NCBI GenBank assembly: GCA_021324395.1
Contig: JAJPJG010000031.1
Span: 124,001-188,000 of the forward strand
From: Spartobacteria bacterium
Lineage (GTDB): Bacteria; Verrucomicrobiota; Verrucomicrobiia; Chthoniobacterales; Chthoniobacteraceae
DNA: 64,000 nucleotides
Direction: 5' to 3'
This document shows positions 47,529-56,579 of the stretch, piece after piece. The position numbers and the translations under genes were made by a program. Position 1 is the stretch's first letter. Each line of letters starts with the position of its first letter. The notes under the pieces were generated by a model that worked only from the letters and a program-made list of their open reading frames with translations, made no database searches and was not told where the DNA came from.

Positions 47529-48307
47529 TCGCGAGTCAACCGAACCGGAACACCGCGTTCAGCGAGAAATTTCTTCACGTCACCGACGGTATATTCACCG
47601 AAATGGAAAATGCTCGCGGCGAGAACGGCGTCGGCTTTGCCGAATTTCAGCACGTCCGCGAGATGCTCGAGTTTGCCCGCGCCACCGCTCGCGACGACTG
47701 GAATCCCAACCGCTTCGCTCACGCGCCGCGTGATTTCGATATCAAAACCGGCTTTCGTGCCGTCAGCGTCGATGCTGTTTAGCACGATTTCGCCCGCACC
47801 AAGTTTTTCCGCGCGATTTGCCCATTCGACGGCGTCGAGGCCGGTCGCCTTGCGTCCACCGTGAGAGAAAACCTCCCAGCGATCCGGCGCGACTTTTTTC
47901 GCGTCGATCGAGACGACGATGCACTGACAGCCGAAACGTTCCGCGCCGCGCGTAATCAACTCCGGCGTGGCGAGCGCGCTCGAGTTGATGCTCGTTTTGT
48001 CCGCGCCGGCCTTGAGCATCGTGCTCATGTCATCGACCGTGCGGATGCCGCCGCCGACCGTGAGCGGCATGAAACATTGTTCGGCAGTGCGCTCGATAAC
48101 GTCGACCATCGACGCCCGACCTTCAGCGCTCGCGGTGATATCAAAAAAAACCATCTCGTCCGCGCCTTGCGCGTCGTAGCGTTTCGCCAGCTCGACCGGA
48201 TCGCCGACGTTGCGAAGCTCGCCTGCTTCGGCTTTTCCGAACTGCACGCCGCGGGTGACCTGGCCGTTGTGGACATCGAGACACGGAATGACGCGTTTGA
48301 TCAGCAT
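47525..48307 (-). CDS. hisF: Imidazole glycerol phosphate synthase cyclase subunit
   Basis: 260 residues, normal length. HisF makes imidazole glycerol phosphate and AICAR from PRFAR with ammonia from HisH. TIM-barrel signatures: [20 protein letters not shown] with catalytic Asp11, [13 protein letters not shown] near 80, KTSINSSAL near 100, [16 protein letters not shown] with the second catalytic Asp near 130, and [13 protein letters not shown] near 205. hisH, hisA and other his genes are not next to it, so the pathway genes are dispersed. The start ATG lies back to back with the DUF4912 gene at 48469. Confidence 0.95.
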   Translation of the reverse strand: MLIKRVIPCLDVHNGQVTRGVQFGKAEAGELRNVGDPVELAKRYDAQGADEMVFFDITASAEGRASMVDVIERTAEQCFMPLTVGGGIRTVDDMSTMLKAGADKTSINSSALATPELITRGAERFGCQCIVVSIDAKKVAPDRWEVFSHGGRKATGLDAVEWANRAEKLGAGEIVLNSIDADGTKAGFDIEITRRVSEAVGIPVVASGGAGKLEHLADVLKFGKADAVLAASIFHFGEYTVGDVKKFLAERGVPVRLTRD

Positions 48308-48394
48308 TGCTCTATTTTTGTTACAAATTGGTTACAACTACTGTGCTCCTAGGCACAAAGCTGCCGTTTTCTTGTCGTAAATGAAAAATTTGTG

Positions 48395-48420
48395 TTGACT
48401 AGCCGTCTCTGATTTCTAAC
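48395..48420 (+). promoter_or_regulatory. Candidate promoter upstream of the DUF4912 gene
   Basis: TTGACT (48395-48400) is a good -35, but the -10-like TTCTAAC region (48413-48420) is weak. The gene starts at 48469. Consensus match only. Confidence 0.3.
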
Positions 48421-48468
48421 GTCAGCGGACTTTTGTTGCCAACCAAACCGCAGCAGAAAGGGAAACCT

Positions 48469-49710
48469 ATGGCAAAATCAACTTCAGGGAAAACTCGAAA
48501 GAATGGCTCCACAAAAGCCAAACGAACCGGCGCCTTCAAATTGTCCGCGCAGCCGGTCGTCGGCGCGTCGACGGAAGAAAACGTGCACAAATATGAGGCC
48601 ACGCGCGAACCTGCGCCGACGCCCGCTTTCGAAAATCTTGGTGAGCTGCCACAAAGTTACGGCACGACGCTGTTCCTGACCGCGCGCGATCCGCACTGGC
48701 TGTTTTCGTATTGGGATTTCGATCCGAAAAGCTCGCCGGGCTCGCAATTTTTCCTGAAAATTTTCACCAGCGACGGCAACGAAGAATCACAAATCGAGAT
48801 CAATCCCGAGGCGAAAAATTGGTATGTGCCGGTGAGCAAACCGGGAACGACTTATTACGCCGAGCTAGGTTATTTCGACAAAGGCACGTGGACGACCATC
48901 GCGAAATCCGAGACCGCGACCGCGCCGATCGACACACTCGCCGACGAAGCGCAGGCGACGTTTGCGACCGTGCCATTCCATCTCACATTTCAGCGGCTGA
49001 TCGAGATGGTTCGCAGCAGCATGCAAAAAGGCGAAACGCTCGTGCAGGCGCTCGCGCGCTTGCAAGGCGAAGGCCGTCGCGCAGCGTTCGGCGGCAGCGT
49101 CACCGGCTGGACCGATGAGCAGCGGCAATTGCTCGCCGCACTTTTCGGCAGGGAACTCGTCGATCGTCTCGGCATGAGCTCCGCGGAAATCGACAAGGTT
49201 TTGCGCAAAGAGCTCCTCGAAAATCTCAACACCGAAAGCGCGAGCGGACTCGTCAGCAAAGCGCAACTCGCCGAACTTGCCGCGCCCGGCGCGAGCAGTT
49301 TGTTCAGCGGCATCATCAGCCAGCTCGCGCAAGCCGCGTGGGGCTCGGAAGTGACGAGCTGGTTCAGCGCGATTGGCGCAAGCTGGAGCGCGCAGCCATT
49401 CAGCCAGGAAAAACCCCGCGAATTTTTCATGCACGTAAATGCCGAGGTGATTTTCTACGGCGGCACGCATCCGGATGCGAAAGTCTGGATCGATGGCAAG
49501 GAAATCCGGCTCAATCCCGACGGCACGTTCCGCTATCACTTCAAATTTCCCGACGGCAACTACGAAATTCCAATCGTCGCGCAATCGCCGGACAAAGTGG
49601 AAGAACGCTCCGCGTCGCTTACGCTTGACCGCGCGACCGCCCGCAAAGGCGACGTCGGCCACACGACGCAGCCAAAAAATCTGCGGAAGCCGATCGGTAA
49701 AAAGCGCTAG
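48469..49710 (+). CDS. DUF4912 domain protein
   Basis: 413 residues from ATG 48469 (preceded by AAAGGGAAACCT, a modest ribosome binding site). The basic N-terminal tail (KSTSGKTRKNGSTKAKR) is followed by DUF4912 at about 60-165 with LPQSYGTTLFLTARDPHWLF and SYWDFDP, diagnostic for the family. A C-terminal beta domain (about 325-400) has MHVNAEVIFYGGTHPDAKVW and IDGKEIRLNPDGTFRYHFKF, resembling a glucodextranase/Ig-like sandwich. Function is unknown; DUF4912 proteins often occur with glycan-processing genes. The next gene on the same strand is a TMTC-like membrane protein. Confidence 0.82.
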   Translation: MAKSTSGKTRKNGSTKAKRTGAFKLSAQPVVGASTEENVHKYEATREPAPTPAFENLGELPQSYGTTLFLTARDPHWLFSYWDFDPKSSPGSQFFLKIFTSDGNEESQIEINPEAKNWYVPVSKPGTTYYAELGYFDKGTWTTIAKSETATAPIDTLADEAQATFATVPFHLTFQRLIEMVRSSMQKGETLVQALARLQGEGRRAAFGGSVTGWTDEQRQLLAALFGRELVDRLGMSSAEIDKVLRKELLENLNTESASGLVSKAQLAELAAPGASSLFSGIISQLAQAAWGSEVTSWFSAIGASWSAQPFSQEKPREFFMHVNAEVIFYGGTHPDAKVWIDGKEIRLNPDGTFRYHFKFPDGNYEIPIVAQSPDKVEERSASLTLDRATARKGDVGHTTQPKNLRKPIGKKR

Positions 49711-49754
49711 CCATTTTTTAAAAAAGCGCAAACATCGGTAACTGGACGTTATCG

Positions 49755-51260
49755 ATGACGAAAAAACAACTCGCGTTACTGCTCGCGCTGCTCAGCGTCG
49801 CGCTTTATCTACCGACGCTGCGGTTTGATTTCGTGTGGGACGCGCAGTCGGTGATCCGGCAAAACGCATTTGTCCACGACCTGCGGCATCTCGGCGACGT
49901 GCTGACGCTGCGCGTTATGCGCATGGATGTGATGGACAACAATCGTCCCGCGTTTTTGCTTTCCGCGATGCTCGAATGGGTGCTGTGGGGTGATCGTCCG
50001 GGCGCATTTCATTTTACGAATGTGCTGATGCACGCCGCGGTTGTCGTGCTGCTGTTCGCTTTCGCGCAGCGGCTCACGGGAAAATGGCCGGCCTTTTTTG
50101 CAGTGCTCATTTTTGCGGTGCATCCGCTGAACTGCGAGCCGGTCGCGGAGGTGAGTTACCGCAAGGATTTAATGGTGGCGCTCTGCATTTTTGCGGCGCT
50201 GAATTTTGCGGCGATGTTCGCGCCGAAGTGGTCGGCACGAAATGTCTGGCTCGGCTTTTTCTGCGTGTTTTCATTGTTCTTCGCAGTCGCAGCGAAGGAA
50301 AACGGCGTGGCCGGCCCGGCGGTTCTTATCGGCTATTGGTTGCTTTTTCGACGCAACGAATCAAAGCGCGGCTGGCTGCTGTTGTGCGTTTGTGCGAGCG
50401 CGGCAGTCGGCGGATTTCTCTTCGCGCGGTTCACGCTGCCGCCGAAACATTCCGACGTTTTCGTCGACAACGCGTCGCCGCTCGCGGGAAATTTTGTCGA
50501 TTTGCTGATGATCCAAACGCGAATGTGGTGCGCTTATTTTCGAAACATCGTAGCGCCAATCAATCTCTGCGCGGATTACGGATCATTCTCGATTCGCAAT
50601 TTCAGTTTTGCTGTTAGCTTCGCCGTGGTCAGCGTGATCATCGCGGTTCAATTTGTGGCAGCGTTAGCAAATCGCGCAGCGGCGCTCGGTGCGCTGATTT
50701 TTTGGTCGGCGCTTTTGCCGGTCTCAAATTTCGTCCCACTTTATCGCGCGATGGCGGATCGGTTTCTTTACCTGCCGATGACCGGTCTCGCGCTGATGCT
50801 TGCCGCAATTCCGTGGAATCAATCTATTAAACATCGCGCTGCGACGGCCTCGGCGTTTGTGGTTGCGGCAATTTTCGCGCTGGTTACCGAACTGCGTCTG
50901 GCGGTCTGGCGCGATTCCGTTTCGCTTTGGACCGACACACTCGAAAAAAATCCGCAGTCCTACACTGCCGCCGACAATCTCGGCTGGGCGTTTCTCGATC
51001 GCGCGCAGCCGGACGAGGCGCTTCCGCCATTTCGCAAAGCCATCGAGATTTCCGCAGGCAAAAAAGCCGACCCGCTGGCTGGTCTCGCGCTCGCATGCGA
51101 GGCGCTTGGGCAAACCGCGGACGCCAATGCGGCGACGCAGCGCGCGACGAGCGTCGATCCGCATTACGCGGAGCCGGCGCGACTCGTCGAGGCGCTGATT
51201 TTCGATTCGGCGACGGCACAAAAATTCGACGCGCTCGTGCAGCGCAACAAAACGCGCTGA
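49755..51260 (+). CDS. Polytopic membrane protein with TPR tail (TMTC/PMT-like glycosyltransferase family)
   Basis: 501 residues. About ten membrane helices in the first 380 residues. The first loop after helix 1 holds DFVWDAQSVIRQNAFVHD and RPAFLLSAMLEWVLWG, similar to the Asp-containing loop of GT39/TMTC-type O-mannosyltransferases. AVHPLNCEPVAEVSYRKDLM near 120-140 is the characteristic VHP..E motif with a YRKD variant. A C-terminal TPR region of about 100 residues (YTAADNLGWAFLDRAQPDEA, LPPFRKAIEIS) faces outside. By family this would transfer a sugar from a lipid carrier to proteins at the envelope; acceptor unknown. Confidence 0.75.
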   Translation: MTKKQLALLLALLSVALYLPTLRFDFVWDAQSVIRQNAFVHDLRHLGDVLTLRVMRMDVMDNNRPAFLLSAMLEWVLWGDRPGAFHFTNVLMHAAVVVLLFAFAQRLTGKWPAFFAVLIFAVHPLNCEPVAEVSYRKDLMVALCIFAALNFAAMFAPKWSARNVWLGFFCVFSLFFAVAAKENGVAGPAVLIGYWLLFRRNESKRGWLLLCVCASAAVGGFLFARFTLPPKHSDVFVDNASPLAGNFVDLLMIQTRMWCAYFRNIVAPINLCADYGSFSIRNFSFAVSFAVVSVIIAVQFVAALANRAAALGALIFWSALLPVSNFVPLYRAMADRFLYLPMTGLALMLAAIPWNQSIKHRAATASAFVVAAIFALVTELRLAVWRDSVSLWTDTLEKNPQSYTAADNLGWAFLDRAQPDEALPPFRKAIEISAGKKADPLAGLALACEALGQTADANAATQRATSVDPHYAEPARLVEALIFDSATAQKFDALVQRNKTR

Positions 51261-51314
51261 CGTTTTTTATTGGCGGCGCGCGGCGTTTCAAATTTCATCC
51301 CTGAACCGCCGGAC

Positions 51315-52433
51315 ATGCTGCACGTCTTCGCACCACGCTATATCAAAGAAGCTCACGTCATTTTAAAAAATGCGTGCAAGCTGCTGCACTACAGACGCGA
51401 CGTGCTGAGCGAGGCGAGCGTCGCCGATTTTGAGGCGCAGATCGAAACGTTGCGGCGCGCGATCAAGGAACGTGACCGGCGCACGATCGAGGAAACCACG
51501 CAGAAACTCGATGCGCAGTGGAGCAGTTATCTGCCGCCGGCGAAGGACGCGGGCTGGCGGGAAAATTGCGAAGTCTTTCTCGTCGCAATCGTCATCGCCA
51601 TCGGCGTGCGCGCTTATTTTTTGCAGCCATTCACGATTCCGACCGGCTCGATGCAGCCGACGCTCAACGGCATCATCGGTTATCCGACGGATGAGCCGGC
51701 GCCGAATCCACTGAAACGCGTCTTGGATTTCGTCGTGCATGGCCGCAATTACGTCGATGTCGTCGCGCAGGATAACGACCGGATCGTCGGTCTCGGCGAA
51801 CGGAAGTTTTTCTATTTTTTCACCATCACCGACATTCAGTGTGAGCGGCGCACGTATCACGCGTGGGCGCCGCGCGACACGTTGATGCGTTATTTTCATC
51901 TCGATCTCGTCCGCGAATTTCACGCCGGCGAGACAATCGCACGCGGCTACGTCGATGCCGGCGATCACGTTTTCGTCGACAAAGTTTCCTACAATTTCCG
52001 CAATCCGCAGCGCGGCGAAGTCTTCGTTTTCAAAACGACAAACATCCGCGAGATTGAGCGCCAGCTCCGGCTGCAGCAAGTCGAAGGCTCGCAATTTTAC
52101 ATCAAGCGCCTCGCCGGTTTGCCGGGCGATGAGTTGCGCATCGATCCGCCGGATTTGTTCGTCAACGGCGAGCGCGCGCAGGGTTTCGGCTTTGAGCGCG
52201 TGATGGCTGCGGAGAATGGCTATCGCGGCTATGGCAGCGGACCGGAGTTCGGTTATTTGAGCGAACCGGATCGTCCGTTTCGTCTCCCGCTGCACAATTA
52301 TTTCGCGCTCGGCGACAACAGCTACAACTCATCCGACAGCCGTTACTGGGGAACTGTGCCGGAGCAAAACATCATGGGCCGCGGCCTTTTTGTTTATTGG
52401 CCTTTCAAGCCGCACTGGGGATTTATTAAATAG
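51315..52433 (+). CDS. lepB: Signal peptidase I
   Basis: 372 residues from ATG 51315. It cleaves signal peptides of exported proteins at the membrane. A cytoplasmic N-terminal extension of about 90 residues is followed by a membrane helix (VFLVAIVIAIGVRAYFLQPF). The catalytic Ser is in PTGSMQPTL near residue 115, and the general-base Lys is in FYIKRLAGLPGDEL near 265. The final GDNSYNSSDSRYWG near 335 is box E. The insert between box B and D (about 125-245) is longer than in Escherichia coli, as is common in this phylum. Confidence 0.93.
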   Translation: MLHVFAPRYIKEAHVILKNACKLLHYRRDVLSEASVADFEAQIETLRRAIKERDRRTIEETTQKLDAQWSSYLPPAKDAGWRENCEVFLVAIVIAIGVRAYFLQPFTIPTGSMQPTLNGIIGYPTDEPAPNPLKRVLDFVVHGRNYVDVVAQDNDRIVGLGERKFFYFFTITDIQCERRTYHAWAPRDTLMRYFHLDLVREFHAGETIARGYVDAGDHVFVDKVSYNFRNPQRGEVFVFKTTNIREIERQLRLQQVEGSQFYIKRLAGLPGDELRIDPPDLFVNGERAQGFGFERVMAAENGYRGYGSGPEFGYLSEPDRPFRLPLHNYFALGDNSYNSSDSRYWGTVPEQNIMGRGLFVYWPFKPHWGFIK

Positions 52434-52457
52434 CTGTCACGCGCGAATGGCGCGCTT

Positions 52458-53177
52458 ATGGCAGATCCCGTCATCAACGATTTCATCGCGCTGGCGCAAA
52501 CGCTCGGCGCGCATCCCGCGCGGCTTGCGATTTGGAACGAAGGCGCGCTGGCCCGGCGCGTTTCGGACGCGCGCTTCATCGTCACACGCCGCGGTGCGAA
52601 TCTTGCGAAGCTTGAGCCCGCGGATATCGTGCATCTCGATTTGGAAAAAATGAGCGCGCTTTCCGCATCGGATACGAGCGCAGCGGCGGAGACGATTGCC
52701 GAGGCGAAGCTGAATCCGAACAGCCCCGAACCGTGCGCGGACGCGGCGCTGTTTGCGTATCTGCTCGGGTTGGAGAACATCCGTTTTGTCGCACACTTGC
52801 ATCCTATCGTTGTAGACCAGATTCTTGCGTCTCCGCGTGCGCGGCAGTTCGCCGATCGGCGGGTCATGCCGAATGAAATCCTCGCATGCGGTTCCGCGGC
52901 GCTGCTCGTGCCTTACAGCGATCCGGGCCTTCCACTCGCGAAGGAAGTCCGCCGCAAAATGCTGCTATATCTCGACCGCTACAAGCACATCCCGCAGATC
53001 ATTTTCGTGCACAACAACGGCATGTTCGTGCCCGCTGCGAATGCGGACGATATTTTAAAAACGGTCGAGCTCTCGCTGAAATACGCGGAAATCTTCGTTG
53101 GCGCATCGATGCTCGGAGGACCGGTTTTCCTGACGCCGCAAAACGTCACGCACATCGAATCGACGAAGGAGATCTGA
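52458..53177 (+). CDS. Class II aldolase/adducin family protein
   Basis: 239 residues. Zinc-binding His pair in VAHLHPIVVDQIL near residue 117 and a third His in IFVHNNGMFVPA near 181, with the catalytic acid likely in the PEPCADAALF stretch near 95-104. It resembles the N-terminal domain of rhamnulose-1-phosphate aldolase/lactate dehydrogenase-type proteins, or L-fuculose-phosphate aldolase-like enzymes; the substrate cannot be read from the sequence. Its stop overlaps the ATG of the following membrane-protein gene (TGATG). Confidence 0.82.
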   Translation: MADPVINDFIALAQTLGAHPARLAIWNEGALARRVSDARFIVTRRGANLAKLEPADIVHLDLEKMSALSASDTSAAAETIAEAKLNPNSPEPCADAALFAYLLGLENIRFVAHLHPIVVDQILASPRARQFADRRVMPNEILACGSAALLVPYSDPGLPLAKEVRRKMLLYLDRYKHIPQIIFVHNNGMFVPAANADDILKTVELSLKYAEIFVGASMLGGPVFLTPQNVTHIESTKEI

Positions 53178-54454
53178 TGTCCACGATCCTGGCGTATCGC
53201 TTTTGGTTTTTTCTCGGAGGCGCGATTGGCGGCTATTTCCTGCTGATGTTTACCAATCCGGTGCATACCAGTTTGCGCGATGGATTTCGCTGCATCCGGC
53301 GCTACAAAAAGATTTGGACGATTCTTGCGCTGTTCGGATTTTGCTACGCTTTTTTTCAGGTCGCCCTGCGCTTCTTTTATTATTTCGTGCTGCCGGAATC
53401 GGAGCGGCCCAGTTTCGATTGGACGTTCGTCTGGTCCTTTCCGGGCTCACCCGCGCGCATCGGCGAAGTGCACACGCTGAACGACTGGTGGCTGGCGATT
53501 CACAATGACCCGCGCATTTTGCTCGTTAAGGAAAGCGCGCTTGCGGCGATCGAAGCGGTCGCCGGCGTGTTTAACAATGTCATTACCACGTTTCCGTTCT
53601 CCGCGATCGCCGCAATCATGCTGCTCGGCAATTGGGAAAACCATCACAGCACGTTGCGAAAAGCGCTACGCAAGCGTTTCGGCAGATTCGGCTGGGTCGT
53701 GCATCTCGGCATCGTGATCTGCGCGGTCGGCGCGATTTTGAAACCGGTTCTTTTCGGCCCGAGCCTGCTCGCGCTCAATCGCGTCGCGCCCGGACTTTTG
53801 CTGCTGCAATGGTCGTCGATTATCGACTGGCTCTCGTTTTTGTTCGAATACCTCTTCGGCATTTGCATCCAGATTTATTTGATCCTGATGGTTTACGCCT
53901 GGGTGCGCGGACTGAATTTCACTCCCGTGCATCTGCTCGATTTTGCGATTCGCCGATTCTCGTTCGTTGTGAAATGGGCGAGCCTCGTGATGCTCGTGAG
54001 CACGCTGCTCATCGATGCGCCGCGCATTTACGCGATGCTGTTTCACTTCGACGATTCGCCATTCATCGAAAACACATTCACATATATCGACTGGGTCGCG
54101 CGTCCGGTTCTCGCGGTATTGCTCGTGCTCTTTGCGACGATGCAAATCACGCTCACGTTTCACAGCGAGTCGTTCCGCGCCGCGTTGGGCGATCACTTCG
54201 GATTTCTGCGGCGCAACTGGTGGGAGCTGACGTGGTTTCTGCTCATCGCGGCGCTGCATTTTTTTCTGCTCAATTTCTTAAACCAAATGATCATCCACGG
54301 CTTCGGCGAAGAAACGGCGACGACGTTCGCGTGGAGTTTGATTTACCCGCTGCTCGCGGCGGTCGTCTCCGGATGGCTGCTTGCGACATGGGTTTGTTTG
54401 TTTAAACGCTGCGAAACCGTGCATCCGCACGTCCAGAGCTGGTTCAAATTCTGA
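53177..54454 (+). CDS. Polytopic membrane protein of unknown function, paired with a degenerate ABC ATPase
   Basis: 425 residues with eight or nine membrane helices (for example ILAYRFWFFLGGAIGGYFLL, IWTILALFGFCYAFFQVALR, VVHLGIVICAVGAILKPVLF, WFLLIAALHFFLLNFL). Large polar loops are near residues 68-115 and 280-300. I find no named transporter motif. The start ATG overlaps the aldolase stop and its stop overlaps the start of the ABC-type gene (TGATG), so the two are probably translated together, suggesting a membrane/ATPase-like pair. It may be a permease-like partner; function unknown. Confidence 0.78.
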   Translation: MSTILAYRFWFFLGGAIGGYFLLMFTNPVHTSLRDGFRCIRRYKKIWTILALFGFCYAFFQVALRFFYYFVLPESERPSFDWTFVWSFPGSPARIGEVHTLNDWWLAIHNDPRILLVKESALAAIEAVAGVFNNVITTFPFSAIAAIMLLGNWENHHSTLRKALRKRFGRFGWVVHLGIVICAVGAILKPVLFGPSLLALNRVAPGLLLLQWSSIIDWLSFLFEYLFGICIQIYLILMVYAWVRGLNFTPVHLLDFAIRRFSFVVKWASLVMLVSTLLIDAPRIYAMLFHFDDSPFIENTFTYIDWVARPVLAVLLVLFATMQITLTFHSESFRAALGDHFGFLRRNWWELTWFLLIAALHFFLLNFLNQMIIHGFGEETATTFAWSLIYPLLAAVVSGWLLATWVCLFKRCETVHPHVQSWFKF

Positions 54455-55158
54455 TGAGCACTTTGCTACGCGCTGAAAACGTGAACTGCTCGCGCGAGCT
54501 GCGCGCGAACGGATGCTCGCGTGTGAGCGGCGTGTCGATGTCGATTGAGCCGGGCACGATTACGTTGCTGCGCGGCAGCGAAGGCTGCGGAAAGAATTTG
54601 CTGCTGCGCGTGCTCGGGTTGCTCGAGCGGCCGGATGACGGCGAGCTGTTTTTGCACGACGCGCCGACGCGCGAGATCGATGAATCGACGCGGCTCGGTT
54701 TACGCAACCGGCATTTTGGTTTCGTGTTTGCCGAACCGTTTTTGCTCGGCACGTTTTCAGTGCTCGAAAATGTCGCGATGCCGCTTTTCAAAATCGCCGG
54801 CGTGAACATTGAGGAGGCACGTTTGCAAACGGCGCGGCTGCTCGATTTTTTCGGACTCGCGGGCGTTGCGGAAATGCCCGGCGAATCGCTCGCGCTGCTC
54901 GATCAATACAAAGCGTCGCTCGCACGCGCGCTTGTTCACGAGCCGGAGATGTTGCTGATCGAGGATATCGACGCGCAGCTTTCCGGCGCAGAGCTGCACG
55001 CGTTTTTAAACGAAGTCGCTCGCGCGCGTGACGAGTTTTCCGCGACGGTGATTTTGTCCGCGACAAACCTGCCCGACTTGCTTCTCCCGCATCGCCGCAT
55101 CGAACTTTCGGAAGGCGAGATCGCGCTCGATTCGCAGCCATCCGCGCCGATTACTTGA
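54454..55158 (+). CDS. Degenerate ABC-type ATPase (probably inactive nucleotide-binding site)
   Basis: 234 residues with the fold of the LolD/FtsE/MacB class: ALENV-like region [20 protein letters not shown] and the ARAL-x2-EPEMLL arrangement are clear. But each catalytic motif is altered. Walker A reads GSEGCGKN, with Asn replacing the Thr/Ser. The Q-loop FVFQ is FVFA. The LSGGQ signature is replaced by LALLDQ. Walker B reads LLIEDID rather than LLxDEP. The H-loop His is absent (VILSATN). It overlaps by 1 base with the membrane protein gene and by 8 bases at its 3' end with the convergent ThuA gene. It may bind rather than hydrolyse ATP; inference. Confidence 0.82.
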   Translation: MSTLLRAENVNCSRELRANGCSRVSGVSMSIEPGTITLLRGSEGCGKNLLLRVLGLLERPDDGELFLHDAPTREIDESTRLGLRNRHFGFVFAEPFLLGTFSVLENVAMPLFKIAGVNIEEARLQTARLLDFFGLAGVAEMPGESLALLDQYKASLARALVHEPEMLLIEDIDAQLSGAELHAFLNEVARARDEFSATVILSATNLPDLLLPHRRIELSEGEIALDSQPSAPIT

Positions 55159-56002
55159 AGCCTTCCTCGCCCGGCTTGTGCAGTGCCGGGCCCTTTTGCA
55201 CGATTTGTTCCGGCGCTTTTTCCACCGGAATGTTCGGGCACGAATCGATCCAGCGGCTGCCTTCCGGCGCGGCCCAGCGGCACGCGTTTTTTAAAACGAG
55301 CTTTACCGTTTCGTGATAGTAAATCGGATACGTCTCGTGGCCGGGGCGGAAATAGAAAATCTTTCCATTGCCGCGCTTCCACGTGCAGCCGGAGCGAAAC
55401 ACTTCGCCGCCCTCGAACCATGAAATGAAAATCTGCTCGTCGGGCGTCGGAATGGCGAACGGCTCGCCATACATCTCGACGTTCGGAATTTCAAAATAAG
55501 GATCGATGCCCTGCGCGATCGGATGTCCCGGATTGCAGACCCAGAGCCGTTCTTTCTCGCCCGCTTCCCGCCACGTGAGCGAGCACGTCGTGCCCATCAA
55601 TCGTTTGAAGATTTTCGAGTAATGTCCCGAGTGCAGCACGATGAGCCCCATTCCTTCCAGCACGCGCTTCTGCACGCGATCGACGATTTTGTCGGCGACC
55701 TCTTTGTGCGCGCAATGGCCCCACCACGTCAGCACGTCCGTCGCGTCGAGCACGGCTTCGGTGAGCCCATGTTCCGGTTCCTGCAGCGTCGCTGTGCGCA
55801 CGTCGAAATCGCCCGATTCGCGCAAGCCGTCCGCGATCACGTTGTGCATTCCGTTTGGATAAATCTTCGCCACGATTGCATTTTTGTATTCGTGGACATT
55901 TTCGCCCCACACGGTGACGCGGGTTTTTGGCATGCCGTTCTGTTTAGCCGCTGGCGCGAATGCGGCCAAAGCAAAAACAGTCGCCGATTTAGCTGTGAAC
56001 AT
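55151..56002 (-). CDS. ThuA-like (trehalose utilisation) family protein
   Basis: 283 residues from ATG 56002, or 260 from the second ATG at 55933 ([16 protein letters not shown]), which is closer to the normal start of the family. The upstream start adds a short hydrophobic segment that could be a weak signal peptide. ThuA has a class I glutamine-amidotransferase-like fold. Family features: [12 protein letters not shown] near the start of the domain, [13 protein letters not shown] near 90, [20 protein letters not shown] near 120, [19 protein letters not shown], and [12 protein letters not shown] near 218. The role in sugar metabolism is not well established. Its last 8 bases overlap the ABC-type gene. 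Confidence 0.87.
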   Translation of the reverse strand: MFTAKSATVFALAAFAPAAKQNGMPKTRVTVWGENVHEYKNAIVAKIYPNGMHNVIADGLRESGDFDVRTATLQEPEHGLTEAVLDATDVLTWWGHCAHKEVADKIVDRVQKRVLEGMGLIVLHSGHYSKIFKRLMGTTCSLTWREAGEKERLWVCNPGHPIAQGIDPYFEIPNVEMYGEPFAIPTPDEQIFISWFEGGEVFRSGCTWKRGNGKIFYFRPGHETYPIYYHETVKLVLKNACRWAAPEGSRWIDSCPNIPVEKAPEQIVQKGPALHKPGEEGFK

Positions 56003-56043
56003 CGGTCACTGACCGATTCGAAGAAAACGAACAAAGGAGTAAA

Positions 56044-56436
56044 ATGAAAAAGATCCATCAAATTGGTGCAGCGCTCGTGATCGGCGCGCTCGTCCACACT
56101 GCTCCCGTCGCTTTCGCGCAAGTCGCGGTGACCGAAACATCGGCCACGGAAAGCGTGGGCACAGTGAGTGAGTTTTCACCCGACACCGTCGTGGTGAGGA
56201 CTGAGAGCGGAACCGAACCGTTGCGTTACAGCTACACAAAATCGACCACGGTGGTCGATGAAGCAGGCAATCCCGTCGACATCTCGGTCGTCAAAAGCGG
56301 GGTGCCGGTGCGCGTGGTTTACGCGCGCGAAGGCAGTGGTATGATCGCCCGCAAAATCATCGTCCGCAAGGCGGTGCCAGCCGGCGGCATGATCGAGAAG
56401 CACGAGACGACCACGACGACTACCGAATCGCACTAA
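56044..56436 (+). CDS. Small exported protein with Thr-rich tail
   Basis: 130 residues with a strong AAAGGAG five bases before the ATG. The signal peptide MKKIHQIGAALVIGALVHTA ends near AFAQ. The mature part is a small beta-rich domain (TVSEFSPDTVVVRTESGTEP, LRYSYTKSTTVVDEAGNPVD) with a VRVVYAREGSGMIARKIIV strand pair, resembling secreted DUF-type beta-barrels of unknown role. It ends in a Thr run (TTTTTTES). A terminator follows. Confidence 0.75.
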   Translation: MKKIHQIGAALVIGALVHTAPVAFAQVAVTETSATESVGTVSEFSPDTVVVRTESGTEPLRYSYTKSTTVVDEAGNPVDISVVKSGVPVRVVYAREGSGMIARKIIVRKAVPAGGMIEKHETTTTTTESH

Positions 56437-56476
56437 ACGCACATTACCGCGAGTCGAACCGATCGCGGACTTAAAG

Positions 56477-56516
56477 GCGCAGCCGGGTTTCCCCCGGCTG
56501 CGCTTTTCATTTTGTA
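56477..56516 (+). terminator. Rho-independent terminator
   Basis: A perfect 11-bp stem GCGCAGCCGGG (56477-56487) and CCCGGCTGCGC (56493-56503) with a 5-base loop is followed by TTTTCATTTT. It lies 40 bases after the stop of the small exported protein gene. Confidence 0.9.
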
Positions 56517-56537
56517 AAAACGACGTGATTTAAACGC

Positions 56538-56566
56538 TTGACACTAAAATCGAAAAAACTGTGAAT
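56538..56566 (+). promoter_or_regulatory. Candidate promoter with perfect -35 box
   Basis: TTGACA at 56538-56543 is followed after 17 bases by GTGAAT at 56561-56566 (three of six matches to -10). The ATG at 56580 would be only a few bases from a start site, giving a nearly leaderless mRNA, and no Shine-Dalgarno is present. Consensus only. Confidence 0.35.
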
Positions 56567-56579
56567 CGTCGCGCCCTCT

